A stretch of DNA of 64,000 nt from Poecilobothrus nobilitatus. Taxonomy: Eukaryota; Arthropoda; Insecta; Diptera; Dolichopodidae. A program made the position numbers and the translations under genes. The notes under the pieces were generated by a model. The model was given only the letters and a program-made list of their open reading frames with translations, was not told the origin of the DNA and made no database searches. Positions 54,177-63,436 of the stretch are shown piece by piece. Each line of letters begins with the position of its first letter. The stretch's first letter is position 1. The DNA is taken from the NCBI GenBank assembly GCA_947095535.1, contig OX352773.1, positions 126,806,830 to 126,870,829 on the forward strand. Direction: 5' to 3'.

Positions 54177-54790
54177 AGTAGGTATAGGGGCACTTTGGCA
54201 TGGGATAAAATAAGCCCATATCGCACGACCTAGTTTTTAATAAACCATATTGCACGCCCACGCAAATTAACCTATATTTGAATGACCTTAAGTTTTAGAG
54301 AAACCGGAAGTGTTGTGACCTGGATTCTGTTAGAAGTTGGGGTAAAACAAGTCTTTTAGAGCTCTTTGATTGTATATTATAATAGGTCAACATGAAAATA
54401 GTTAGCAAAACTATTATATGTAAATATTAAAGCACGTGTTATTTAATGTTGGTGAACTAGTTTTAAAGTGTATCTTTAAGGAATGCGTGTTTTTTTTTTG
54501 TGTTGGTTAACTAGTTTTACTATAGGAACAAATAGAAAATAACAATTATCATCTTCGTTTTTTTTCAGCACAATATCTGGTTTAGATTACTATGTAGTAT
54601 TTTAAAAAGGTAGAAAAAGAAAGAGGCAAGAAAAGTTGAATGCAAATAGATTGGTATAGTATAGTAAGAACGTAGAATATATATCTACATATATATGTTG
54701 CATATAAAAATGTTAAAAAGAAATTCAAACTTTATTAACTTTAATGTACAAAATATAAAGTGAATTTTATTTTTACAGTATTACAAAAAT
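54177..54790. repeat. Left terminal region of Polinton-2
   Basis: Presumed terminal inverted repeat; only its resemblance to the Polinton-1 tip can be seen because the right end is missing. It includes CCGGAAGTG and AATGACCTTAAG phrases like the Polinton-1 repeat. No coding frame. Confidence 0.6.
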
Positions 54791-54796
54791 CTCTTT

Positions 54797-55009
54797 TTAA
54801 ATTATGTTTTTACGATGACTACTACTTAAAATTGTAGATATGATGGGTTCAATGGTCTTTATTCGCCTTTGAAATCTCATTCTACCAATTGCATATTGTT
54901 GCCAATGATTTTTCCGAGAAGAATTGTAAGCAAAGCTCCATACATACATAACTTTAATTTGTAAAGTTGAATTAAATCGTACTTTTTTAGTTGGATTATT
55001 TAATTCCAT
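54797..55009 (-). CDS. Small basic ORF in Polinton-2
   Basis: 70 residues starting MELNNPTKKVRFNSTLQ, with W, R and K-rich sequence (RKNHWQQYAIGRMRFQRR). No match to Polinton-1 products was noticed. It lies 31 nt after, and on the same strand as, the accessory protein B fragment. Uncertain. Confidence 0.3.
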   Translation of the reverse strand: MELNNPTKKVRFNSTLQIKVMYVWSFAYNSSRKNHWQQYAIGRMRFQRRIKTIEPIISTILSSSHRKNII

Positions 55010-55040
55010 ATGATCTATATATTTATGTTACAAATAAAAA

Positions 55041-55400
55041 TTATTTTTTTGTTTTTTTTTTGTTTTTTTTTAACACGTTTTCTTTAAGTAAGTACATATA
55101 GATATTAAAACTATTTTTAATTGCACATCTTAAACTTGAAGTTACATTATGTGTTGGAATAGGACACATAGATTTAAAATGTTCAATTTTTAACAATGAT
55201 GGCATTGTATTGGTTAAATCATTTATTTTAGTACTATCTAAGTATTTTTCAAGAAAATTTTTTTTCTGCTTTCCTTTAACGTATATTATATCAGCTGATT
55301 GTAAATAGTACTTAAGTATATCCCTCAAACATGAGTATTCTACTGTACCACTATTCCATTTTTTTCCATTTATTTTATTTTCAGAATATTGAATATTCAA
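55041..55400 (-). pseudogene. Accessory protein B homologue, N-terminally truncated
   Basis: 119 residues open. Keeps GTVEY, ADIIYVKGKQKKNFLEKYL, TMPSLLKIEHFKSMCP, THNVTSSLRCAIKN and IYMYLLKEN of the Polinton-1 protein (8942-9439), including the Cys, His and second Cys. The N-terminal half is replaced by a 33-bp tandem repeat and a SINE fragment. Confidence 0.7.
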
Positions 55401-55403
55401 ATC

Positions 55404-55505
55404 AAACTCCCCTTTTTAATCAAACTCCCTGAAATGAAATGAAACTCTGAATCAAACTCCCTCTGAATTTAATGAAACTCTGAATCAAACTCCCCTTTTT
55501 AAGCC
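55404..55505. repeat. Short tandem repeat, about 33-bp units
   Basis: The segment AATCAAACTCCC plus TGAAATGAAACTCTG-like sequence is repeated about three times. Confidence 0.7.
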
Positions 55506-55527
55506 AATTTTAATAGCCAATTCCTTT

Positions 55528-55645
55528 ATAAAATTTTTTTTTTTTTTGTTTTTTCCTAAGGGAGGTGGGAATCTTCCAAAGACACCAAGAATTTCCCCTT
55601 GGTAGTGTCAGATTCTTACTGACTAAACCCACCTCCCCCTTTAGC
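55528..55645 (-). mobile_element. SINE fragment (copy 2), head missing
   Basis: The inverted copy matches the body and tail of the SINE at 37946-38102 (GGGAGGTGGGTTTAGTCAG, CTTGGTGTCTTTGGAAG, CCCACCTCCCTTAGG, A tail). The tRNA-like head is absent, consistent with 5' truncation. Confidence 0.75.
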
Positions 55646-55799
55646 CAATAAAGTGGGATATAACCCTTACCAGCAAAGGCAGTATATTGACTAGAGAGTA
55701 GGGATAGGAAACGATAGGGAAATGGATACGGAAACATTGAATTGGGAGTGGGACTGTAAGGAAACAATGAATCCGCCTATTATTATTTTGCTAACAGTG

Positions 55800-56045
55800 A
55801 CTAAAGCCGTCACAACAGTTACAACATGTAGTAGTAGTATATATATTACTACATGAGGTAATTATTGAAGGCAACCCCCACTGTCACTGTAGCGGCTGTT
55901 ATTATTGCTATTAATATTCTTATTAATATTATTTTACTACAGAGTCAGCGCCATCAGTGGATTACAACGTGCAGCAGTATATAACACCTTACTTACATAA
56001 TATAACCAAAGATAGCCCCACTGTAGCAGCTATTATTATTATTAC

Positions 56046-56088
<43 letters not shown>

Positions 56089-56123
56089 ATTATTGTTATT
56101 GTTATTATTACTATTACAATTAC

Positions 56124-56154
<31 letters not shown>

Positions 56155-56403
56155 ATTATTGTTATATTATTTGTAGTATTTATTATACTATTTAATTATT
56201 GTACTATTATTATTGTTATTATTATTATTATTATTACTATGATTATTATTAATATTTTACCACAGAGTTAGCGCCATCAGTGGATTATAACGTGCAGCAG
56301 TATATTACACCTTACTTGCATGATATAACCAAAGATGGCTCTACTGTAGCAGCTATTATTATTACTATTATTATTATTATAATTATTTTTTTATTATTAT
56401 TAC

Positions 56404-56437
<34 letters not shown>

Positions 56438-56745
56438 ATTATTGTTTTATTACTATTACTATTATTATTATAATTATTATTACTATTATTATTATTACTA
56501 TTATTATTATTACTATTATTGTTATTATTTTACTACAGAGTCAGCGCCATCTGTGAATTACAACATGCAGCAGTATGTAACACCTTACTTGCATGATATA
56601 ACCAAAAATGGCTCCACTATAGTAGCTATTATTATTACTATTATTATTATTATAATTATTGTTATTATTACTATTATTATTATTATTAATATTATTATTG
56701 TTATTATTACTATTATTAATTATATGATATACATTATGACGATAT
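55800..56745. repeat. About 100-bp unit repeated four times, separated by TTA/ATT microsatellites
   Basis: CAGAGTYAGCGCCATCWGTGRATTACAACRTGCAGCAGTAT...CACTGTAGCAGCTATTATT starts at about 55940, 56272 and 56535, with a diverged fourth unit from about 55820. Each is followed by a long TTA/ATT run. The reading frames of Ile or Tyr repeats here are artefacts of the microsatellites. Confidence 0.8.
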
Positions 56746-56763
56746 AAAAGTACTACATATTTT

Positions 56764-56846
56764 TTATTTATGACCTGACCGGGGTTTGAACCCAAGACCC
56801 TTCGATTGAAAGGTTGGCGACTTAACCACTGCGCCATGAGTCAGAT
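56764..56846 (-). mobile_element. tRNA-derived SINE head (copy 3)
   Basis: The minus strand reads CTGACTCATGGCGCAGTGGTTAAG, with a D-arm-like GGCG...CGCC, and a well-kept B box GGGTTCAAACCCCGG. The acceptor ends do not pair and there is no TCC-free loop order typical of a working tRNA, so this is a SINE, not a tRNA gene. Confidence 0.75.
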
Positions 56847-56987
56847 AAATTGCTTTTCATTTCCTTGTACAAATTGTAAGTCAACAATGAAAATTTGTTG
56901 GTTATCCATTATGAATGTTGATGAATGAATAACCTTTTGAGTGAATGAAGCGGGACTTTATATTCTCTTTCTGAGTGTACATTTTGG

Positions 56988-56995
56988 TATAAATA
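56988..56995 (+). promoter_or_regulatory. TATAAATA box before Polinton-2 ATPase
   Basis: 35 nt before the ATG at 57031. Confidence 0.55.
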
Positions 56996-57030
56996 TAGGT
57001 TTGCTATCATGAATAATTAATTATTTAATT

Positions 57031-57705
57031 ATGCGTTTTCACCCATTTACAATGATGGTGGCTGGGCCAACTTGTTGTGGAAAAACTACTTTTATTCATA
57101 ACCTAATAAAATTAAAAAATAAAATCATACATCCGCAAATTAATAAAATTATTTGGTGTAACCCAGATAAAAATGCAGTACCGAATGATATAACAGATCT
57201 TGAGTATAGCAACAGTATTCCTGATTTTAGTGATAATAGAAACTCTGTATTAATTGTGATAGATGATATGATGTTAAATTCTTATGATAGACATGTCTGC
57301 GAACTATTTACTAGAGGATCGCATCATAGAAATTGATCGGTAATATTTGTAACCCAAAATATATTTCATCAAGGTAAATTTTCCAGAGATATTTCACTGA
57401 ATTGCAAATACATAATTCTTTTTAAGAATCCTAGAGATAAATCACAGATATTACCATTAACCCGTCAAATATATCCAAATCAGGTCAAGGAATTTGAGAA
57501 AGTATATAATGAAGTAACATCTAAGCCATATGGTTATATATTAATAGATCTTACTCAAGAAGTTAATGATTTATTTAGATTGAGAAGTGACATTTTCGAG
57601 CAAGATTTGTGTTATTGTACAACAAATCAGTTGGAACAATATGCAAAAGAATATGAAACGATTGAAAATCAACCGACATATATTGCACCTGTTAAAAAAT
57701 TCTAA
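57031..57705 (+). pseudogene. Polinton-2 packaging ATPase, one premature stop
   Basis: Collinear with the Polinton-1 ATPase. Walker A is GPTCCGKTT and Walker B is LIVIDDMM. A single TGA at 57334-57336 replaces a Leu codon, after which the same frame continues (FVTQNIFHQGKFSRDIS) to its stop at 57705. Otherwise well preserved, so the mutation is probably recent. Confidence 0.85.
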
Positions 57706-57976
57706 ACCGAAATTCCAAAGAGTTATTATAAAACATTGTGAACCAGATGTAATTAAAACAATTTGTGAAATATCGTTAAATATTTTAAATGGTAACTGTA
57801 AGTTGAATAAAAAAACAAAAAATCAATTAAAAAGATATAAAAGGGAGTTAAGATCACTCATTTGTTATAAAAAATCAATAAATAATAAACGAAAAATTAT
57901 TGTTCAAAAAGGAGGATTTTTACCTACTCTTCTTGGTGCAGTTCTTTCAGGGTTGATTGGAAATCTTATAAAATGA
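57653..57976 (+). CDS. Polinton-2 small basic protein with GGFL tail
   Basis: 107 residues from MKRLKINRH, homologous to the Polinton-1 protein at 3662-3994 and ending QKGGFLPTLLGAVLSGLIG. It overlaps the ATPase frame by 53 nt and the next start by 4 nt (ATGA). It is intact, unlike its neighbours. The function is unknown. Confidence 0.75.
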   Translation: MKRLKINRHILHLLKNSKPKFQRVIIKHCEPDVIKTICEISLNILNGNCKLNKKTKNQLKRYKRELRSLICYKKSINNKRKIIVQKGGFLPTLLGAVLSGLIGNLIK

Positions 57977-58647
57977 ATAATTCATCATTTAATAAAATGA
58001 TAATTCTCAAACCGGAAATATATGAAAAACTTAAACAAAATTCTAATCTTGAAATTAACCAGTTGGATAAAAATATGGAAAAAGTTATGTTAAATAAGCA
58101 TTTGAGTGATATCCAGAAATGGTATTTTTTACGGCAAAACTTGTTTAAAAAACAAAATTAGAGCAGAACTCTTCCACAAAACAGAGAAAAAGGAAAAACG
58201 ATACTAATGGAATCAAAAAGTACTCAAACACGTGTAAAACCATTACTTAAAGATGCAAAGGTACAATCAGATTCTGTTAAATATAGAGACATTAAAATGC
58301 AATTCCCTGAGGAAGAAATATATGAGGATACCCCTGATAATGTGTTTGAAGACGAAGAAAACGAAGAAAATGTTTTATCAAAAGCAATGTCTGCTGCAAC
58401 AGCGGGGGAACGGTTAAGAAAACGAAAATCAATTAGTAGTAAAAATGTTCAAATATTTGAAACAGATACTGGTGATATAATAACAGTTCCATTAGATAGT
58501 CCAAGTTCACCAACGAAAAAGGAAAACACTATAAATAGATCTCCAAAACGTTTATTGCGATCAGCGAAAGCAGGTGATACTCAAACACAACTTCATTTTC
58601 CAATTTGTAAAAATAAATTTACAAGTTCATGGACAACGTACAAGTAA
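57973..58647 (+). pseudogene. Polinton-2 homologue of the 3994-4701 protein, one in-frame stop
   Basis: The first 62 codons keep QLDKNMEKVML and IQKWYFLRQNLF. A single TAG at 58159-58161 interrupts the frame, which continues in phase with KSTQTRVKPLL and ends SSWTTYK like the Polinton-1 protein. Confidence 0.75.
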
Positions 58648-59557
58648 ATGATGAATTTCACGTCACATTACTCAGTGATCCATCTATGAATTTTTACCCC
58701 GAAAATACATTATCAACTTTTACGAATAAAATGGATAAATATATGATCGATTCTAATTGGAAAGTTGGTGTATCTGAAATATATGCTAATGATTTTATTC
58801 CAAATGTCTAGTCTACAGTGAGGAATGGGAAAAAAGTACTAAATATATATCACTGGTATGCAGAAAAACCGTATTGGTGTTGGAACTACTTATATACCAT
58901 ATAGTAACGATCAAACGATCAAATGATATGCGATTGGAAGGTTCTATTACTTCCTACTTTAATTCAAAATATTCGACCATTATTAGAATTTTCAAGAAAA
59001 GAAGTTTTACGTCAACTAATTGGGGTATTTTTAACTTTATAAATGACGATACAAACTATGTAGTACCAAATAAAGCTGAGGAGTTTCCAAAAACTTTATT
59101 ATACACTACTATCTGTTTAAATAAGCCAAAAGTTAACATCAAATTAAGAACAAATTTCACTTACAGCTTAGATGGACTTTTAAAAACATGTTTTAATCAA
59201 GCTTTCGTAAAATTAACTGACCCTAAAAAATATAAACATCGTGTAATTGAAGCTTTTAAATTGTTTATTGATAGCATGAATTTAATTCCTGTAGAGAAAC
59301 CAGATATGTTTTTTATATACACTGATATTATTGAACCACAAAATATAGGTGGTAAAAATGTAAGATGTTTAAGAACTATTAATACAGAAAATGCTTTTAC
59401 TAACACAGTCAAAGAATTTAACATAATTCAATATTGTAATGTTGAAAAATCATTTGATAGTATTTCAATGCTCTTATGTGATAAATATGGTTATAAAATA
59501 AATTTTAGTGATAGTAGTATTCCTACAAAAATTGTATTATATTTTAAAAAAGTATAA
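58629..59557 (+). pseudogene. Polinton-2 penton-like protein, frameshifted
   Basis: The start (DEFHVTLLSDPSMNFYPENT, WKVGVSEIYANDF) is in one frame to a TAG at 58809. From about 58874 another frame runs to the C-terminus (MFFIYTDIIEPQNIGG, IVLYFKKV). The stop is inside a TATAAATA box. Confidence 0.75.
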
Positions 59558-59560
59558 ATA
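59553..59560 (+). promoter_or_regulatory. TATAAATA box overlapping the penton-like gene stop
   Basis: Contains the TAA at 59555-59557 and lies 44 nt before the ATG at 59605. Confidence 0.55.
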
Positions 59561-59604
59561 AATGTCAGTTTGTAAATTTTAATATTAATTTTATTTTAAA
59601 CGTA

Positions 59605-60041
59605 ATGGAGAAAGTGTATTACAGATATTATTTAGTACAATTCGGAAGAGGTCTTGATGACATTGGGCCTAATTGCATTTTACCATACCTTACCAAAGAG
59701 GTCGCGGATTAGGAAGTTTTTTTGGAGGTCTTTTTAAGTATTTGAAACCTATATTTGCTTCAGGTGCTAATATATTTAAAAAAGAGGTCATTGACTCTGG
59801 TATTAGCGCTTTATCTGATATTGCATCAGGGGCAAATGTAAAGGAAGTTGTTCAAGATAGAGGTAAAGAAATTATGAAAAATGTAAGACGCGGAGCTGTT
59901 AGGAAGCTTAATGAAATGTATGGATCTGGTAGAAGAAAAAGGAAAACTACAAAAAGGCTTAACATTAGCAATTCAAATTATGCTATGTCAAAACGGCGTA
60001 AAGTTAATAAGAAAAAGAAACTAAAAGATATTTTTAACTAA
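59605..60041 (+). pseudogene. Polinton-2 basic virion protein, frameshifted near the start
   Basis: Begins MEKVYYRYYLVQFGRG...DIGP, then shifts frame at about 59670 into RGRGLGSFFGGLFKYLKP and a basic tail ending KDIFN. The candidate protease site MYGS-G is at 59916-59930. Confidence 0.7.
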
Positions 60042-60043
60042 TC

Positions 60044-61344
60044 ATGGTGGAATGTATGAAATCTGAATTAGATATTTTTAAAACTCAACCTATTCAATCC
60101 AGTATTTTACGATCTGAGGAGGTTTTTTACAATCCAGTTGCTTCCCTAGACAATCCGTCAACAATCGAATTTCTATCATTAGGTTAGGTGATACATATAG
60201 AGATTTATCTTCTGTATATTTACGATTAAAAGTACAAATTTTAAAAAAAGATGGAACTCATTGGAATAATGATAAAGGAACTGATGGAAGACTAATAGCA
60301 CAACCAAGTGTTGTTAATAATCTTCTTCACTCTCTAATAAAACAGTGTAATGTACAGTTAAATGGTAAAAATATAACCCCCTCAGACGGTAATTCCCACT
60401 ACAGAGCTTACATTGAATCATTATTAAATTATGGTACAGATGCAGCAACAACACATTTGGAATGTGCCGGTTGGAATCTGGATAAACCAAATATATCAAA
60501 ATCTGACAATGTTAGTTCAAAGGAACGCCAAAAAGCTTACCAAAATAGCAATGTTGTAGAGCTTATGGGCAAATTACATGTAGATATGTTCAATCAGCCA
60601 ACTCTTCTGATAAATAATGTTGATGTTAGAATAGTTTTAACATTAGAAAAACCAGATTTTTTCTTTTTCGGAGATGATTCTGATGAATCTCAATTAAAAA
60701 TTGTAGAAGCAACATTATTTATGAGACATGCAACTATTAATCCTAGTGTATTATTAGCACATAATGCTGTTATTGAGAAATCGAACGCCAAATATAATTT
60801 TAAACGGGTAGAAGTAAAAAGTTTTACGATTCCTTCTAATAGTACAACTATTTCGCTTGATGATGTATTTATTGGGCAGTTACCAAACACGATATTATTT
60901 TGTATGACAGATAATGCCGGTTACTCTGGAAAAAGATAAAAAAATCCATTTAATTTTAAACACTTTGATATTTCTCAATTCATGTTATATATAAATGGAG
61001 TACAAATACCTCATACAATAATTGAAACCAGTTTTACGGAAGAAAATAATTGTTATACACTTGCATATCATACGCTATTTTCTGGTACAGGCATATATCA
61101 TAATGATAAAGGTCATCAGATAACAAAATCTATGTTTAGTAATGGATTCTTTATATTAGCTTTTGATTTAACTCCAGATGCATCAGGAAATGAAGTGTGT
61201 CATGGATTACTTAATCAAGGCACTATCCGAATTGAAGCAAGGCTATCAAAACCGCTTCCATGAACTCTATCTGCTATAGTTTATGGAGAATTTGATGCAA
61301 GTTTACAAATTGATAAAAATCGAAATGTGTTCACAAATCTATAA
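60044..61344 (+). pseudogene. Polinton-2 major capsid protein, broken
   Basis: Homologous throughout to the Polinton-1 capsid protein (SELDIFKTQPIQSSI; VVNNLLHSLIKQCNV; LFSGTGIYHND). It has a one-base frameshift near 60185 (the frame runs into TAG), a TAA at 60937-60939 and a TGA at 61261-61263. The true stop is at 61342-61344. Confidence 0.85.
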
Positions 61345-61347
61345 ATA
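61340..61347 (+). promoter_or_regulatory. TATAAATA box overlapping the capsid gene stop
   Basis: Contains the TAA at 61342-61344; 35 nt before the ATG at 61383. Same arrangement as 7480-7487. Confidence 0.55.
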
Positions 61348-61382
61348 AATTACTTAAGACTTGAATTTGAGTATTTGTTAAG

Positions 61383-61718
61383 ATGTCATTAACCTGTGCA
61401 CTTGTAGATGTAACATTTTGTTGTGATGATAAAAACAACTTATTCGCGAAAGATATTTGCTTACTTGGAATTAAAGAACCTTGTAAAAAATTAATAAAAA
61501 AGTTTACATACAAATTTCCAACAAAAGAACTTTTAAATTATCATCTTGAAAATTATACTTTTGGAACTGTTCACAATAATAAAATAAATAACGATCTTAG
61601 ACAGATATTGGAGAAATTTGATATTATTATAAGAAAAGAAAAAATAAAAAAAGATTTCTTAATAAATTACACTAACGAAATAAGTAAAGTGTATGATTTA
61701 AGTAAATTTGATTCATGA
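61383..61718 (+). CDS. Polinton-2 accessory protein A
   Basis: 111 residues, intact homologue of 7521-7886 (TCALVDVTFCCDD, NYTFGTVHNNKINNDL, ILEKFDIII). Its stop overlaps the ATG of the protease gene (ATGA). Confidence 0.7.
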   Translation: MSLTCALVDVTFCCDDKNNLFAKDICLLGIKEPCKKLIKKFTYKFPTKELLNYHLENYTFGTVHNNKINNDLRQILEKFDIIIRKEKIKKDFLINYTNEISKVYDLSKFDS

Positions 61719-62151
61719 ATACTTTAGAATTACTAATATATTAAGATGTAACAAATACACAAACAAATTTTTGAAAGGAGTTTTTGCTTTGGATAAATTA
61801 CCTAATATAGTTGAAAGGCCAACATTCATGATTTTTATTCCAAAAGATGGTTATATAGAATATTTTGATTCTTACGGTGGTACACCAGATAAACCAGAAA
61901 TTCTTAATTATTTAAAAAACCAATGCATAATATTTAATGATAGACAATTACAAAGTAACTTTTCAGATGTATGTGGACAATATTGTTGTGTTTACGCTTG
62001 GTGTAAGTGTAATAATATAAGTATGAATAAATTTTTAACACAATTTAGTAGTGTTAGTTATATCCATAATAATAATCTAATTTTAAAACTTTATAACAGC
62101 ATATTTGGGAAAAAGTATATTCAGAGCTGTGTTTCTAAACAAAAAATATAA
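61715..62151 (+). pseudogene. Polinton-2 adenain-type protease lacking the catalytic His region
   Basis: Keeps GVFALDKLP, IEYFDSYGG, LQSNFSDVCGQYCCVY (Gln and Cys), but the segment between KPS/RPT and FVP/FIP is about 15 residues shorter and the THW motif is gone. A one-base shift near 61735 also separates the ATG from the main frame. It cannot be an active enzyme of this class as it stands. Confidence 0.8.
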
Positions 62152-62154
62152 ATA
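62147..62154 (+). promoter_or_regulatory. TATAAATA box overlapping the protease stop
   Basis: Contains the TAA at 62149-62151. The next ATG is 74 nt away, longer than elsewhere. Confidence 0.45.
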
Positions 62155-62228
62155 TATATATATCTAAAATATTGCGGTTTTTTAACTCATTTTAAAACAA
62201 CTGTGAGAGGAATAGTATCATATACAAT

Positions 62229-62750
62229 ATGTTATTGGCCTATACCTACTTTTTAAACAAAGCACATACGGTAAAAATTGTTGTTGGTTTTCATACAGAA
62301 TTAATAGAAGCAACAATTTCATTACACCGCATTGGGAAAAAATTAATGTTTATTATTTATGAAGATTGGTTGGAATTTTATCAGCAATATCATCTACATC
62401 CTAAAAATAAAGTTTCCTGCTTACAATTTGGTATAAAAGCTGAAAAACCACGGTCATTTGTACTAAAAGATGAGGAAATTGATAAATTTCGTAATCTATT
62501 TAATTTTATCCACTTAGTAATGGTTTACAACAAAAATTCTGAAGGATGTGTAAAAGAATACATAAGAAAATATATTAGAACGTGTGTGTAAAACCAGCAA
62601 ACTATATTAAAATATGAAATATAAATTCCATTAAACCGGTTTAATGTTCAATGTAATTATTCTAGATTATTTTTTGAGATTACATTTTTATTAAAAGAAT
62701 TAATAGATAAATATTTAAATATAAATCAAGAGAATAAAATGTTAGAATAA
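62229..62750 (+). pseudogene. Polinton-2 homologue of the 8364 gene, interrupted
   Basis: Frame 62229-62591 matches residues from about 22 of the Polinton-1 protein; after the stop another frame carries VQCNYSRLFFEITFLL to a TAA at 62748-62750. A short segment between is degraded. Confidence 0.65.
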
Positions 62751-62796
62751 GATTAAACTGTAAAATAAATTTATAATAAAAAATTTTAAATAAACT

Positions 62797-63033
62797 TTAT
62801 TTACTTTTGTTTTTTTTACAATTACAATAAAATATGGCAATAGCAAAAACAACACAATAAATAAACAAAAATGTAAAAAATAATATTAAACATCTACAAT
62901 AATACGGATATAATGTGGTTGGTTGCAAATTCTCTTTATCATTGTCCAAAGATTCAGAAACTTGCCCTCTTTCTACAAAATTACTGTCGATTTGAAATGT
63001 TAAAACGTTGAATAACCAGACTTTTTGAGAAAA
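62797..63033 (-). CDS. Possible small membrane protein frame without a visible start
   Basis: 78 open codons on the minus strand. The first part is polar (VERGQVSESLDNDKENLQ), followed by YYCRC, a strongly hydrophobic helix (LILFFTFLFIYCVVFAIAIF) and a Cys/Lys tail. There is no ATG in frame, so it would need splicing or is decayed. No Polinton-1 counterpart seen. Confidence 0.25.
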   Translation of the reverse strand, partial: FSQKVWLFNVLTFQIDSNFVERGQVSESLDNDKENLQPTTLYPYYCRCLILFFTFLFIYCVVFAIAIFYCNCKKNKSK

Positions 63034-63116
63034 TTAAGTATTTTTTTTATTAATTTGCAGTGTTACTAAGATTAGAACTGACAACTGACTGAATAAAAAT
63101 TCAAATTTTGAAAAGG

Positions 63117-63124
63117 TATAAAAA
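63117..63124 (+). promoter_or_regulatory. TATA box for Polinton-2 integrase unit
   Basis: TATAAAAA, 34 nt before the ATG at 63159, the same spacing as the TATAAAAG box of the Polinton-1 integrase unit. Confidence 0.5.
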
Positions 63125-63158
63125 GAATGCATTATCTTTATTGGTATTTATTTTAAGA

Positions 63159-63436
63159 ATGGATGTGAAAGATTTCTTAGAAAAATATTATTAGATGAAC
63201 ACAAAACTTATATTTCAAATTTATACAATTATTTAGAAAAATTTGTTGGTAAAGAACAGTACAGTTCAAAATATGGTACACATTTTAGTTGCTGTCCTTG
63301 GGCTTATAATAATTGTACGTCAGGGCATGACACTTGTGAATGCTATTTTGTAGAAAAATATAACAAAGAATTAGAAAAGTTAATTAAATGGTATAAGCAT
63401 AATGTCAAAAGCTCAAATTGTAATGGAAATTCATAG
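63159..63436 (+). pseudogene. Polinton-2 Cys/His-rich ORF overlapping the integrase, frameshifted near the start
   Basis: Keeps YGTHFSCCPWAY, HDTCECY and LIKWYKHNV of the Polinton-1 protein at 2625-2921. A shift near 63185 separates the ATG from the rest. The stop at 63434-63436 overlaps the integrase start by 35 nt, exactly as in Polinton-1. Confidence 0.65.

Noticed and set aside
55957..56747. Long Ile- or Tyr-repeat reading frames
   Set aside because: Produced by TTA/ATT microsatellites.
56764..56846. Possible tRNA gene on the minus strand
   Set aside because: Good A and B boxes, but the acceptor stem does not pair and the anticodon loop lacks the usual T33; the head sequence recurs at 37946 as part of a SINE.
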